Of a stretch of 64,000 nt of DNA, positions 42,601 to 57,100 are shown in pieces. Every line of letters starts with the position of its first letter. Positions within the stretch are counted from its first letter, which is position 1. Where the stretch lies: contig NC_092567.1 of NCBI RefSeq assembly GCF_037975245.1, positions 23,590,376 through 23,654,375 of the forward strand, written 5' to 3'. The translations under genes were made by a program, and so were the position numbers. The DNA comes from Apostichopus japonicus. Lineage: Eukaryota; Echinodermata; Holothuroidea; Aspidochirotida; Stichopodidae. The notes beneath the pieces are model-generated. The model had not been told where the DNA came from and ran no database searches. It saw only the letters and a list, made by a program, of their open reading frames with translations.

Positions 42601-45600
42601 TTTTGCCCCAACATGTTATTGTTACGTACGTTATTATTTTGCCCCCTAAAATCAAATTCACATGTATAACTGCTCATGAAGCTTGGCAGCGTCACCCCCA
42701 CCCCTCCCCCACTCTCCCCTCCCCGATTAAACGCGCTTCTACCACCCCCGCAAATTTTGAAACAGTTCTGGATTTTGTCGCATTTAGATTTGAATGAATC
42801 AGTGTTTTCAAGGCATCCGTATATAACGTCTAAACCCTTCACAGATCTCTGGACTAATTACGAAAGAGTGCGTTGTGTGTAGCTGCTAGCCTTAACTTCT
42901 TGAGTCTTAAGTACGGGTATTTATGGCAATAATACCGCTATGACTCGCATAGGCTAATATAGCTTATATTATCGGTACGGTAGAATGACGTAGTGAGAAG
43001 GGTCTTCAATCACCCTTGAGGAAGTTCAGCGAAAGGAAATTAATTACAACATATTAAAACGGACGCTGAAAGACTAGGCGTACGTATATGCTATATTTGA
43101 TGCGTTTGGTATTATATTAAAACTGAAAGGGGGCACTTTTCTTATCGAGGCTAATGGCGAAAGGTTTTATCTGAACTTTGATTTTACAGATGATATTTTC
43201 ACGTATGTCGTGTATACGATGGAAATATTAGGGAATAAAATTGAAGTATAGCGCAAGGATGCGGATTACTTATAATGTAAGAGTCTCTTCATTAAAATTA
43301 ATGCGTACTCTTTAAAGCGGAGTAAATGCGTACGTGTGTATAGTATCCCTGCTGTGATGGTTGATCCACGTAATTGAAAAGACGGTTGAGATGCGGAGTC
43401 AAGTAATATTACAGGCTCCAAGCTTGCTCGTATACTTGTAGACTATGTTGTGTATTATAAACATTACACATACAGTAGCCTATATAAACTATAGACCTAC
43501 GACAGAAGTCGATTAGTTGATCAATAAAGAAAGCTTCATTGACCAAATCACATGAAAACAAAAACAAAAAAAGTGACGAGTGTAAAAAAGAACTGTAAAA
43601 CTGTGCACAATGCGGGAAGGAATTGTGTGAGAGGTAATTAAGAATTATTATTAATCAATCATAATTTGGACGGACAAGGAATACGTCACAAGACGGTTTT
43701 TTGCAAGTCAATCATCCAGAGGCTAAGAAGTTTGTTATGTAATACAGGGAGGCGTGTAGCAAGATTCGTCTATCAATAACTGCATCTCTTTCGTAATGCT
43801 CTTCCATTCTCTCCCGAAGGTCCCCTTAGTTACCACGTGACTACGCAGTCTCCCTGCAGCCACTTTATTTGTGGAGCCCCAGATGATTAAAAGGTGATTC
43901 TCATAATTTAAAAGAGTTACAGAAATACGACTTCGCATGCCTGGTTTATCAAACTTGATTTCGTGTCGACAGTCATCCTTTAACTCTCGAGTATGCTACC
44001 ACCAGTATTAGACTAAATAGTCCAGCCACTTGAATTAATGAGCCTCAGGCGTTTCAAGGATCCTTTCGCCAAAATTGAAAGTGTTATAGAAAAACAACCT
44101 GAGATGATATAGTAATGATTTTTTTTTTAACGATCTACAACATTTCAAATTTCATTTTAGAGATAGTAAAGTCATCCGTTAAATGCTTCTTCGTACGTAT
44201 CAGGTATAATATAGCATACGTAATCCTATAACACCAATAACAACTAACACACGTAGTAATTACTTTTATCATTATTTCATTTATAAACATATTCACGACA
44301 AGGTAACAGTGTTAAATTTAACGAAAATGAAGGACGTTAGAGAGTCACCAATAATGTTTTTTTTTGTCGTTTACAAGTTTTAATGGTCGAATGAATGAAC
44401 CACACCTGCTCTGTGGACGTTAAGATAACTGTCAAATACTCACTTATTGCAATTGGTCATTCCTCGTAAAGATATTGTTTTGTTACCTTTCACACAAAAT
44501 ATGACAAAGAGCAAAAAAAGTGACATTTTCATGGTCGAGTTCACTAAAGACTTGAGGTAAGTTATAAAATACAAGACAGCCTGGACCTTGAAAATAAGTC
44601 GATGAAAAATGTCATCAAAAAATATGGAAGATATCAAATAAAATTGTAGTATATGAGATCAAATTTATAGGTATATATAGAATGTAAAATTATAGATTTT
44701 TTATTTTTTATATTCCTTTGCTTGACTGTTCTAAGTGGTAAGGAAAAGTTTTGCATCTCTTTTATTTCATGTCTTTCTTTTAAACTTCCACATTTTTATG
44801 ATACAAACAAACAATAAATGGTGATGTTTTTACAAAAAAAGTCTGTCAATTTATTCTTTGTTTGTTAAAAAATTTCCGAAAATAATAGTAAACAAAACTC
44901 CTTAGAGGGCTAGATTTCGAAGGATAATCACAGTTAAAAAAAACAAAAAACGGCTGGTTTATGTCTCAGCAGGGAACAACTCCATTGTCTCTGAACTTAA
45001 TTCGAATAATTCAAAAACTAAAAAAAAAAAAAAAAAAAAGAAGAAAAATCCATTGTTATAGAAATCGAGTGCATTGTTACACAACCATTTCAACCCCTCA
45101 CCCTCCCTACATTATATAAGAAAACATATTATATAGCGACACGCAAATGGCTATATATGCTAAAATTGCCACAGAGTTTCAACAACAAACAACGCCATTT
45201 TTATCATATTTTGCTCAGAATCAGAATATAGCTGTTTGCACGGTGTATAAGTTGGTGACTATCTTCATGTTCTTTCCTAGTGACGTCATCTGAACAAGAC
45301 AGTCTTCAATGAATTTGAGCTGAATTGGCTTGAGAAGGTCGTTAATAATCATCACAACTATACAGATAGGAAGTCAATTAATGGTTAAATAATTGGTCAC
45401 TCATGCTCCAACATCAACAACCATTTTACTTCCACCCCTCAAGGAAATTGTCTTCACTCAAACATTTAAATAGTCTAAACTTGACACTCCAAAATGTCTG
45501 GAAGTTACTTGGAGATGCAAATCCGAAAGGGAAGCCTCTTTTGAACACTTCTAGCAATTTTTAGTAAGCTAAAAAAATTGGGGCCCAATAACTGATGATC

Positions 45601-48600
45601 TTTAAGTGACATCTGCGCTTGTATTTCTGTTCCACTTGAAAAACTGGAGGCTAAATCATCGTTGAGAACGTTTTCCCACTAAATGTGTTTACAACTCTGT
45701 CGGAAAGACATTGATCAGGACATTTCGTATTAATCTTGTAAATCCATCCCGGGCGCTAAAAGAGGACAGATGCTCGTGATTTTATCAGGACTCTAAACGT
45801 ATATTGTGCAATGCCACGTCTATTTCATACCAACTATACCTTGTGTAAAACAAGAAATTGCTAGCTATGCGCAGCCTGAAAATAAAACGAAGGTAAAATT
45901 GGAAGCAATACACTAATACCCCGCAGTACGAGAAAACATGATACATCGTATTATGTGCTTCTACTATTACTCTATACTGTTCTAAACTAAAATTTCAGGT
46001 GTTAATATTAATTAAATTTATGTGTTAACCCGATGAAATAAAAGGCAGATTAAATCACTCAACGGAATGCATTATGGATATATATACTTAAAGTTTATGT
46101 TGTGATTGAATGACACGTTATGAATTATTATATTCAATCAATTTTTTTTTTCACCTTCTTCAACATCTGAGTCCCATATTTTTTTTGGAGGTGCCAAATC
46201 TTCGGAAAAAAGAAGAGTTTTTCACCACGTGACTGTTCTTTTTATGTTGCTCTGTATATAATTTCGCTTTCGGAACGGGAGGGGGTGGAGAAAGGAGAGG
46301 GGACAATGGAAGTAGGACTCAAAATGACGTCGTTTTTCCGAAAAAAAGGGTCATGTTAATTATCATTAAATTAACGGTATTTTAGTGTAACGCTGCTTGG
46401 CCTTAACTTTGATAAACATCATGTAAAGTATATGCTTTTGTTAAAAAACTGTGAGAATGGCACAAAGTACTATTCAGAATATTTATCGTCAGGATCGCCT
46501 TGTCACAGTTTTCATGAAGGGGTGAGGGAGGGGGGGGTGGAGGTAACAACCCTCACATTGTAAATGTTTTGGTGAGATAATGGTTGGTTTTCGTGTCCAG
46601 GCGATACTCCCCGACTTCTGTTTAAATGCTTGTTTCTTAATATGTTACACAGACAAACTCTTGTGGAGGTGGGAGGGGGTGGGGGAGGGGAGGACTGTGA
46701 CTGAGAGTGTAACAGTTTGATGGAATAATGGTTGGCTTACATATCCAAGCTATATCTTGAGCGGCGTTTCTCAAAAAAAAACATATGTTTTGTTAATGTT
46801 ACATAAAGAGACAAAACGACACACAAAAAAATGACAATTCTTGGAGATGAAACTGATTTGATGACAGCGCCCCCGCTGTATATTTTGCGAATATATTTCA
46901 GTATATTAGTATATCCTGTGTGAACAGTCCCAACTTTTGCATAATCAAATAACTTGTACATTTGCGCATTTATAATATACAAACATACAGTACATAGTTT
47001 TTATAACAATTTAACTGTCTTTTTTTTTTGTTTCTTTGATTCGTAATTTAAAATCTTCGATACACTACATCTTAGGAAAGCACTTTTATTCACTCTACTT
47101 AATATATCACCTTTAAAATAAACCAATTACTAAATAAATATAAGTTTAAAACAGTTGTGAATTACACCCATCCCTTCCTCCTCTGATTGAAAACTTATCG
47201 AACAGATCAGGAATAAAGTAAAATAATAGAGTAAACAAATTAATTAAAAGTTCACAAACAAAATCTCTCTACTGAACGACAAATCATAAAATTGTGCCAA
47301 AATATTACACTGTTGTAGTATGAAAAAAAAAAAATTGCATTCAATGCGTGTATAGGTCATTTAATCATAAAGAAAAATACTTAATTTAAAAGTGCCACTA
47401 AATGGTACATGATGAATAAACATTACTGCTAGTTTGTCACATGATCAATTTTTCTGAGTTTATGAATATTCATGACTATGCTTATACCGTTTTTTTTCCT
47501 ATTTTATATACTCAGTTTTTTGCAGATATATTGGTTTATAGTTTCTAAACAAAATTGTTGGTATAAAAAGGATTTTGATAAATTCAGGCTGGCCACAACA
47601 AACAAATGTCATTTCATTGTCTTGAACAGAATTAAAACACGTTAACGAGTTTGATATATGACTAATTAATTCCCGTCTTCGGCAGTGAATGAAAAGGTTG
47701 TTGACATATTTATTGTTGTTTTACATACTTTACGTTATTGTAGACACTTTCATGACACTTAATTGGTACTGTAGACGAGTATGAACCGCAACATGCACAC
47801 TAATGCTATACTGTTAGAGTTTATACCATAGATATCTGAGCATGACTAGATTAGCTGCTATTACATGACACATGAGCCAGACAAAGTCACAAGGGGAAGC
47901 CATCTTGCTGCACTTCCATCATATCACAATTTGAGTACACAGTGAAATACGAATATGTTAATGGTACGTTCCAAACCACAGCTACGAGGTGGTGTAAACG
48001 CCAGACATTTTGACAGCAACAAGTTCCCCTTATCCTACCAATAACCCCCCCTCACCCCACCACCTTCCCAAACCCTTCCCTGTCCCCTCACGACATTGTG
48101 ATACAGCAACATGGAGGAGGGGCTTGCAATCAGCTGCATACGTTGTTCACATCAAAGATAATATCCACGTAAAAAAACCCTAAAATGTATGATTCTAGAA
48201 TATTAAAATTGCTCCATAAACATTACAAAGATAATTGTATACACACTTTTATGAGTACCTTAATATTTTTCATTTTACTTGTTTTTGTGTTCGTCTCACT
48301 TGTATCTATTTATGGCGAAACAATTTTGTAAGGTCAAACTGTAAATAATTCTAATTCTGTAGAGTGGCAGATCCCGGACTGTCCTTAAAGAGGGGGCACG
48401 GAAGACGGGTATATCAGCAGATATAAAATATACTAGCCGAGCAAACAGTAATTCATAAAGAAAACATCAGTGAACATGTTAAGGAATGCCCATGCACAAA
48501 GCGTGCTCAAATGTCTCGGCAGTGTACGTTGTTTTCAGCAAACTAAATGTTTGCAGCTAATATTAGTGCCAACTATTGTCACAAGAGGGGCCTGGGTCGT

Positions 48601-49924
48601 CCCCCCCCCCTCCTGGGTCTGCCCTTGCTGTATACTCCATAGTCCTCAGATAGTTAAGAGTTTACCATTAGAAGATAATGCATGTCTGCATTCAATATAC
48701 CTTTGAATAGAAAAAAATACCTGATTAAATATAACCCCCCCTCCCCCCTTTTTGTTTATGTAGATTGAGAATGAGGAAATATTTGTTAAGGCAGACTATC
48801 TTTACTGTGTATAAACCAATCAATAATGTTCATTACTGTAGGAAATATTAAAATGATAATACTGGGATTATATAGCCATGCATATTTAAATGCTTATAAA
48901 TATTCATGATATTTGTAATAATTAGCATACAACCTACCAATGAGCATGCATACCTCTTCCTGTTTAAACTTGCTTTGTTTTGCAGTTTTTTTTGTCCTTT
49001 TCATTTTGAGCAGAACTTCACTAGTTTCTGTGTGAGATGCAGCGCAATGTTCTAAAATTGTTATTATATCGCATTAGCACACTATGGACATGTAGTACAA
49101 AAACAAATCAAAACTTTTAAAATTAAAATAAATAATAACAAATATGAACTGAACATGGGAGACATAAATAATTTACTGGATTTTTTCTTCAATAAAAACA
49201 AGAAACTTTCTAATCTCGAAATAAAACGGAAAAAAAAGGGGGGGCAGGGGGATAATCAACTTTAACAATATTAAATAAACTACAATCATCTCAATAAATG
49301 CTAAGTTATTTTAATTAAAAGGCAAACAAAATTCCTCATTTATCTCTGAAAGCAGACAGGAAATGGAAAGGCTTGGGGGAATGGAGATAGGAAAGATATG
49401 GTATGGGAGAGAGAGGAGGGAGCGAGGGAAGGGGAGGGGAGAGAGTGAGGGCAGGGGGAGGGGGAGAGAGGGAAAGGGGGATATATGCATAAGCTATGTA
49501 TATCAGTTGCCCATTATGATTCCTTCCTCACATAGCCAATTGATTCTCCGATAAAAGTTGGTTATTTTGACTTTAGGAAACACAAAATTGCCACAGGGGG
49601 ATTTTCCCTGTTACACTGAGGAATTGCAAAATTCTCTTATATTTTTTTATATATTTCTTTATTTCTGACTGTGTTATCCTCTTAATGAACCATTCATCAA
49701 GAGCATCGGTTTGAGGCTGACAATGTTGTTCATATAAACAATCCATATTTAACTTTCATATAAGGACAACTGTCTACTGTATGGAGAGATGGCACCATAT
49801 TGACTTATTGATTATCACATTGGTAGTATCAAATTACCATGGTAACAGCAACACTTCTGCTAGATCTATGTCTTACGTGGAAATAGAATTCTTCGTCCAA
49901 CAGTTACATTTTCTTATTTGATAG
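39641..49924. other. About 10 kb of intergenic or intronic sequence without recognised genes
   Basis: AT-rich, with C/G tracts (39932-39945, 40722-40736, 42418-42426, 46520-46535, 46665-46700, 48601-48612), poly(A) at about 45021-45040, and a CRE palindrome at 45281-45288. Open frames of up to 147 codons (42399-42842, minus) cross C/G tracts and resemble no family. No tRNA or rRNA gene was seen. Confidence 0.45.
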
Positions 49925-49977
49925 AGAAGTCTCCCTTCGATGGCATCCTCCCTACGATCGATGGGAGAGGCAGCAAG
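49925..49977 (+). CDS. Weak candidate internal exon
   Basis: A good acceptor (TTTTCTTATTTGATAG), 53 nt of balanced composition open in all three frames, and an AAG|GTTTGT donor. Possible readings include KSPFDGILPTIDGRGSK and EVSLRWHPPYDRWERQQ. It is too short to assign a frame or a family. Confidence 0.2.
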
Positions 49978-52900
49978 GTTTGTATCAATGAAATGAATTA
50001 AACAGGGTATAACAAGGATAATAATGCCTACCATGCAGAAATTAATGTCACAGTATAATTAATATATTTTAATAATTAATAATTACTTTTGACATTTGCT
50101 TTCTCGTTACATTTGTTAGTGTTCCAAGCACATGGAACCAAGAACGGGATTATTTTAGTAAAGAATTGAGTCCTTACGATGCACACTGCTACAACTTTTG
50201 CTACATTCTCCAGAGAGAATTGTAGGTGGGAAATTTAAAGGGGGAACCACCATTACAAAATAATACCACGTTTTAAAAAAAAGCCATCGCTAAATATTAA
50301 TCAAGTTAAATCCTGTAAAAGGTAGCATTGATGTATTATTTGTTCTATAGTTTTCACCGAAATTTTGTCCAGCGGCTTCACTCATCTGGAATGCTACAAA
50401 AACTTAAAAAACCGAATGACCGTAACTGATCGAAGACAAGCAGAAATTTGCGGCCAACTTTTTCTACTACATGCTGTATCGTTCCGATTGATTGTAGCGG
50501 TTTGATGCGGACTAGGATTACATTTAAGCTTCCAATGACCCGTTGTATGCCGCTGATAATGGAAGAGATTTGTCTATTAATATGTTAATTCAGTAGAAAG
50601 AGAAGGCCGTTACAGGGAAGTAGCCTGAGGTCAGAATCAATACCGACTGACCTATCAGCACAAGTGTGAAGGTTGCACAGACATTTTTAAACTCCCGTAC
50701 AATAGTTTTACTGCTATCACGGAATGGGTGTTTCATCGCATGACGCTGCCTGGAATTATCGACCGTAGACATTGCCGTCTGGAGGGATTGCAGTTTTGAG
50801 TGATATTCTTATCCCCGCCCCCACAACCGTTGGCAAAACTACAAGCTGTGATGTTCTATGAAAAACATGTCTTATTTATGTCAAGTTTCATTGCCATTTA
50901 AACTGCAAAATTACAAAAAAATAAAATAAAACAGTTTACGGTAACATCTCTACTATGTGCTGTTTTGAAATATTGCTTAAACAAATTGCTAAAATGAAGT
51001 AATCACTATCCAAGCCCTTATGGATTGATTGTCCATGCATTTGTTTTCTGAAAAAAAATTATATAAATTTTTTCTTTTTTTCGGTGTCAACTGGTTTTAT
51101 ATCAAAGGATTTTACTAAACTAGAAAATCATTATTAGCTACGTCACTATATGCAATTAAAATAATGTTGTAAACAAAAACACATTTATAAAAATCATTGC
51201 TACAAAACTAACCAATAATCATTTTTTGATGTGTAAATATCGTTCTTACGGATGTACAAAACTGAAACTGTTTCTTTACTGTAACTGTAATGTCCCACTT
51301 CAGAACACTCATACTGTCAGTATGAACAGTATGAACATCATGTTTCTATCAGATCATGGTTGGGAACTGTTTATACTGTCAGTACGAGTGCTTTGAAGCA
51401 TAATATGACAGGACAGTATAGAGTGGTATTAGCATTAGAATCTGAGAAAGGTAAAGAAACTGTTCATACTGTCAGTACGAGTGCTTTGAAACATAATAAC
51501 GGAGGAGAGTACAGAGTGGTATTAGCACTAGGAAATTGTCCTCGACTGGCTGTGATAAGCTATGATTGATAATATGATATGGAAATGGGAGAATATAGTT
51601 CTATGGGAACAGAAGTTAAGGCAGGGAGTGTAAAGGAAATCTACATGTATTTACAGTAGCTGCGGTTGCAAAAATAATAAAGATAAAAAACTAGACAAAA
51701 AAGGCATGGGGGGGGGGGGGGAATGATAAATAACTAGAAATAGATGGTTTACATTTCCAGCAAGCAATGATAAGTTTGCCTTGTAGGCCTATGGGTTACC
51801 AAGTTCTAAAATATAAACTGTAAAGTAAAATACCAACAACATGGATTTTGTAAACATAAAAATACAAGTTAACAAGTCAGACCCTCTCACAAGGTTACTT
51901 TAGTAAACGTTTAGCAATTTTTAGGACGTTTATTCATTTTGGACCGATACTGGTGACCTTTGAAAGAGGTCAAGTCCCTTACTCGATGTCATAATTAAAG
52001 TCAGTTGTGAATAGTTTTAAGGTATCGCCACATTATCACAAGTGTATATCGTACCAAACTTTAAGTTTTCTTGTTGCGTTATTGAAATTAATAAATTTTT
52101 TCTCTTGCATATAAAACGGTGACAACTTTTCTCTCCATCTCTGAGACTGAAAGACAATCTTTGAAACCTAATTTGCATTTGTTTTCGATGTTAGTGTGGG
52201 CATCAAAAAGATTTCGTTGTCGGTAAAATCAGTCCCTTGGAGTGAATGTAATTTTTGTCGTATTGTAATTTTTTGTGAAAAAAAAGAAAGAATAAAAAAG
52301 CAATTGGTTGATTTACATGGAAAAGAGGGATGATTAAAATCTAAAATCAAAGTATTAATGAGTAAAAAGTTGATACCTGATGTTATGAAATCTTCATAAC
52401 CTCCCCCCCCCCTACACCATCTTATCATGATAACACCCCAATTTCTGCACCCATGTCTTAAGATGTATAGATTGGCTATAGCCCTACATATACAGTAGCT
52501 AACAAGGTAACATTTACCAACTTTTAAATAAAATTGGAAAGTCCTTTTTCCCCATTTTTTTTTTATCAAATGAGTTATATATCGTCACCAATAGTAAGTT
52601 CATCCCTGCAAAGCTGCAAATTTTTTTTCGATGTATTTACGATTTATTAGTTTTATAGAGTCACAGGAGTACTTCAGAGATCAATAAAGAGAAGCACACA
52701 TATATGCTGGGGACGCTTCAATGAATACACGTGGGTGCACGTACACATGACAGATCCTAGTACCTTTCGTAAATATGTTTGAAAGCTTTCAACACATTTG
52801 ATTGGTATTTAGAAATATTCGTATAATTTATGATCAATTTTTTGAGTACTTGGTACTTTTCCACTTTGATACATTCATAGATATAAAGTGCTAAGCCTGA

Positions 52901-53910
52901 TATGACTCAGTGTGCTCTACCGTCAAAAAGTATACAAAAAAATGATTACCTATCCATATTTTAAAAATAAAAAAGTGTTTACCTATCCATCTGTTAGTCA
53001 ACCTAATGAAACAAAATTAAAATAAAATAAAATAATAAATAAAGAAATAAATTTACCAGATTTGAATCTTCTATGATGAATCAGAAACAAAGAAGAAATA
53101 TCTATACAAAGAAAGAAGCTTAAAAGACCCAACAATTTTAGAATATGTTGGCTCTTAATGTTGGAACCAAACTCTTGGGGGGGGGGGGCACATCAACATT
53201 GGGGGGGAGGCCATTTGTCTACTGCTACATATTTGAATGAGGTAATATAAAGAAACCAACAGAAAGATATTTAACACATAAAACAACCAAAACCACTGAA
53301 CCCTTTCCATTTATGCTTCTTCCTCCCCCTTGCCTACCTCCTTCCCCCCCCCACTCTTCCATCCCCTACCCTAATTGCAGAAGTATATGACAGCATACCT
53401 TATGTATTATGCAAAATTGAATGAAACTGTAAAACTCATTGTGAAAACGTTAAGAAAAATTGTAGCATTCAAACGCCATGCGTCGCAACTTCATTTCAGG
53501 TATAAAATTTTAAAGAATCATTGCAAGCAAACACCTCCCTCTTTCTTGACACATTACAAACAATTTTCTCTTAAAATGAAAAAGAAAGATTAAAATGATT
53601 TATTCATAAAACAGTCTTTGATCAGGTGCACACGGTAATTTTGTCTTTAATTAATTAATTAATTAATTAATACATGCTTTCATTGGTAGTGGTTGTAATT
53701 ACTTTGCTTGTCGATATATACTCTGTATTGCGCACAGTAGAAATCAACATTCTAAATGATTAAAAAAAAAAAAAAAAAAACCTTGGCTGTAAGACTGCCA
53801 ATTTAAAATGCTTTTAAGACATGACCCCTGTTTTATATGGCTGATGAAATTCCCAGTTCAAGTAAAAAACACAGATAATGTGAGACCAGATGTTATATAC
53901 ATGTAGTTTT
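49978..53910. other. No gene recognised
   Basis: AT-rich with G tract 51708-51721, a C tract at 52401-52411, a G tract at 53177-53188 and an (AATT)n run at about 53650-53672. A 60-codon minus-strand frame at 50590-50772 starts with a genuine ATG (MSTVDNSRQRHAMKHPF) and could be an orphan exon, but nothing further supports it. Confidence 0.4.
51362..51535. repeat. Tandem duplication of a ~105-bp coding-like unit
   Basis: Two copies of GAACTGTTYATACTGTCAGT then ACGAGTGCTTTGAARCATAA and AGAGTGGTATTAGCAYTAG. In one plus-strand frame both stay open and most differences are silent (AAG/AAA, TAT/TAC, TTA after GCA/GCC-type change); peptides HTVSTSALKHN and YRVVLAL repeat. A perfect palindrome CATACTG-T-CAGTATG lies just upstream (about 51310-51324). 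Confidence 0.6.
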
Positions 53911-53913
53911 TTT

Positions 53914-54185
53914 GGTTACGGCAATGGGCTTGCAATCTAAGAATTGCAGGTTTGGTTCTTGCCTGGATCACTATGTGTGTGTCGTTAGGACCTGCGAGGT
54001 AAGTTGTAAATTATACAGTTGTGTGTGAGCAAGATTGTGGAAGTATGCTATAGGATGACCACCCCCCTCCCCCCTCCCCCACCTTCCTTATAGGTGGCAC
54101 CCCAAAGGGGACTGAAACGTCCAGACATGAGGGTGTCGGTGTGATACTTTACCAGTGACCAGCTGGTAAGCTGTGTTGTAAAGTC
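53914..54185 (+). mobile_element. tRNA-derived SINE-like relic
   Basis: GGTTACGGCAATGGGCTTGC (A-box-like) and GCAGGTTTGGTTCTTGCC (B-box-like) at tRNA spacing, followed by TGGATCACTATGTGTGTGTC. The B box is decayed. The 3' part contains a C tract and AAAGGGGACTGAAACGTCCA. Confidence 0.5.
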
Positions 54186-57100
54186 ATGTGATAAAACATT
54201 CCATAACCTTTCAATTTAAACAGTTATGGAATTATGGAATAATACTGTCACAGATTACAGACAAACTACGACAAAGTCCCAGACAACATTGACTGGTAAA
54301 CTTATACTTACGAAAATGAAGTCTTTTTAAGAGTTACTAATTCCTAAATTTACACTTTTAATCTTTTTCACCACCACCTCCCCGCCAAAAAAAAGTACAA
54401 ATTTCGGATCTGTCAGAGGGAAAATAGAACGGGGGGCACAACACATCTATCTATCTCATAAGACTCACTTCCTTTCATTAAAAATAAATTTTCTATCAAC
54501 TGTTTCATGAACATTTCTTCATTAAATAGTCACGAGATGTTACCAACATTTTGATTTATTTGTCTGTGATTAAAATTTCTATAACTATCATACTGATCAT
54601 ATTTGATAAGGATCTACAATAAACACTGCAATATTAGTAAAAATGACAACCATTTTGTAGATTCATGTTCCGTTATCACACAAGAATCAAAACTGCACGG
54701 ACAGTATTGAACCCGACCAACTTAAAAGGAAATAGTCAAATGAATCCCATTCCAAAATGCCCCAGAAATAAGGTACAAGTTTTTCTAGAAAGGAAAAAAG
54801 AGAGTATAGTTTTCTTGTTAACGTTAAAAATGCTAGTATCAAAATTCTCTGCTCTGTTAGTTCCTGACAACAGTCTGAGAAATATCCATGCAACAATTAT
54901 GACATCATAAAACCATCATTATACTCTTTGACATAAGGTTTTGTTACCATAACTACATACACTTTTGTCTGAATGCAAAATGGTTAATAAAATTGTAAAA
55001 ATTTCTTTATTTTGCCAGTCTTTCATCGTGGAATGACTGAATGAAATGTTACATTGGATATAATATTTTAACTCGACTAAATAAAGTTTTAACGACCCAA
55101 TTAGCACTGTCAGCCTCGATCTATAATCGTTAAACTGTTTTAATATATCATAGACAGACTAGGTTTATACTAGCCTATCACACTGAAGTTAATGTTGTGA
55201 CCCTGGTTAGTACATACAACAAGTACAATTTATCCCTTCCATACAAAACTTGAATATATATGTGAACTGATTAATAGAGAGATCACACCACCGATTAGAC
55301 ACACTATTGTAATAGGAAGGTACACCTACCAAATGCAATGATAGCAGCACAAGATTATGTTGAGACATTTTCTACATTATATTGGTTACAAATATAAAAT
55401 TGTATAAAAAGTGTGCATTACGCACATATAGATGAAACTGTACTTTTTTCAAGCTTACGCACACACAAACAAACGGAAAACAAACGAACAAACAAACTTA
55501 CACACACACACACAGATGATTTCTTCTTAGTGATACATCAAAACTTTATGACCTGAAATTAAACCATAGTTTTCTCAAAAAATTTGTGCAGAACTAAATT
55601 ACTGGCAAATTCATACATCATAATTTTGTCAGGTCTGAATGACTTATAGAATTAAATTCAGATAGGCGACATCCCTGAACGCTCTACGGGGATATAACAT
55701 AAACGAAACATGGTACAGAGCTTGTAGTTGGCTCTACCTTACATATATAGTGAAGGTTGTTGGTATATTTGTTATTATAGAGGGTAGCAAATATTCACTC
55801 TGAAAAATCTATGCTGTATTGCAGGTATGGAAGATACTGAATCTAATCATAAAATCTCTAAGAAAACAGTTGACCAATCAGCAGTTTTCATCAGAATACG
55901 GAAGCTTTATAATCCAGAAACTTGCAGAGATTATTCACCCCCCTTCCCCTCCCCCCCATCTGCAGACAATGTGCAAAGGAGGGTTACTTTGATATGAATA
56001 CTCTCAAAAAAGCATCAGAGTGAGTGAGGCAGATTAAGACAGGTTTTGGAGTGAGACCAACCAGTTGTTTCCGTCTAGACTTTCCTAACTCTGAGAAGAT
56101 CCAAACATTTCTTCATCTTTGCCAAGGTAAGGTATAATTTTCTCTATGGATTCCATCATTTGGTATGGATTGAGACCAGGCATGCATTCACCCACAACAA
56201 ATTGTAGAGCAGCACAAACTTGACAACATTTTGAAATGGTTGATATATATTACTGTACTTGCACAGAAACCTTGTGCCTTTGGGTTAACATGCTGTAGCT
56301 CATGTACAAAAAAAAACAGAAAGCTGTTACCCCTAGTTACTGACACAGTTTTTTGACTGTCGCTTTTGCCGGTGGGTTTCTGACGGGTTTTGCAGAGAAA
56401 GAGGCAAGACTCTCATACCTTAGGTTCACTAGAGTTTGACGAGAGGGAGAGCGATTATTTGACCCATTTTGACTTGTCGTGTTTCTGATCAGAATTCTTA
56501 AAGTGATCTTGCGATGCATGATCCCAAAGATATGAAGGAACTGAATCAACAATTAGACCTTCACAAATATGTATATAGAATAATTAGCTCTCCTGTTGGT
56601 CACTCTGAGCCATGAGGTCCCACAAAGTCCACACAATGTCGCACAAGGTCCCACAAGATCCCACTTTAATATCTCAAGATATTTGGTTCCTTCATCACAT
56701 CTCCATTGCATTTTGTCCCTTTCTTGGGGGAGGGAGGGAGGGGCGGGGGTTCAATTTTGCAACACTGTATAGTCTTCCTCACTACAATTCTATTCCTTCA
56801 ATTTACCCTTCTCCATTTATCAAAATTGATTATAAATTTTTGAACAATTGTCTACGTTTAAAACTGAGAATAAATAGGTTCACATTAATCTTGACATGCT
56901 TACTATAGGGAGCCGATTATGTAATAATCCAACCAGACTTTTAATCGAAAGATACATGCTTTCAAGTTTTCATCTTTTTTTCTGTTTTGCACATTGTATA
57001 TTGGTTCTAGTCTATTCTGTCATTGGAAGACGTAGGGAATGAAAGTAGAAAAGGAAAAAAAAAGGAAAAAAAAAACATGATTATTACGGACATGATTAGG

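Noticed and set aside
42399-42842. 147-codon minus-strand frame
   Set aside because: Crosses two C/G tracts; peptide is not family-like and no splice sites fit.
53914-53985. Possible tRNA gene
   Set aside because: A- and B-box similarities are present but the B box is decayed and no cloverleaf could be drawn; better explained as a SINE relic.
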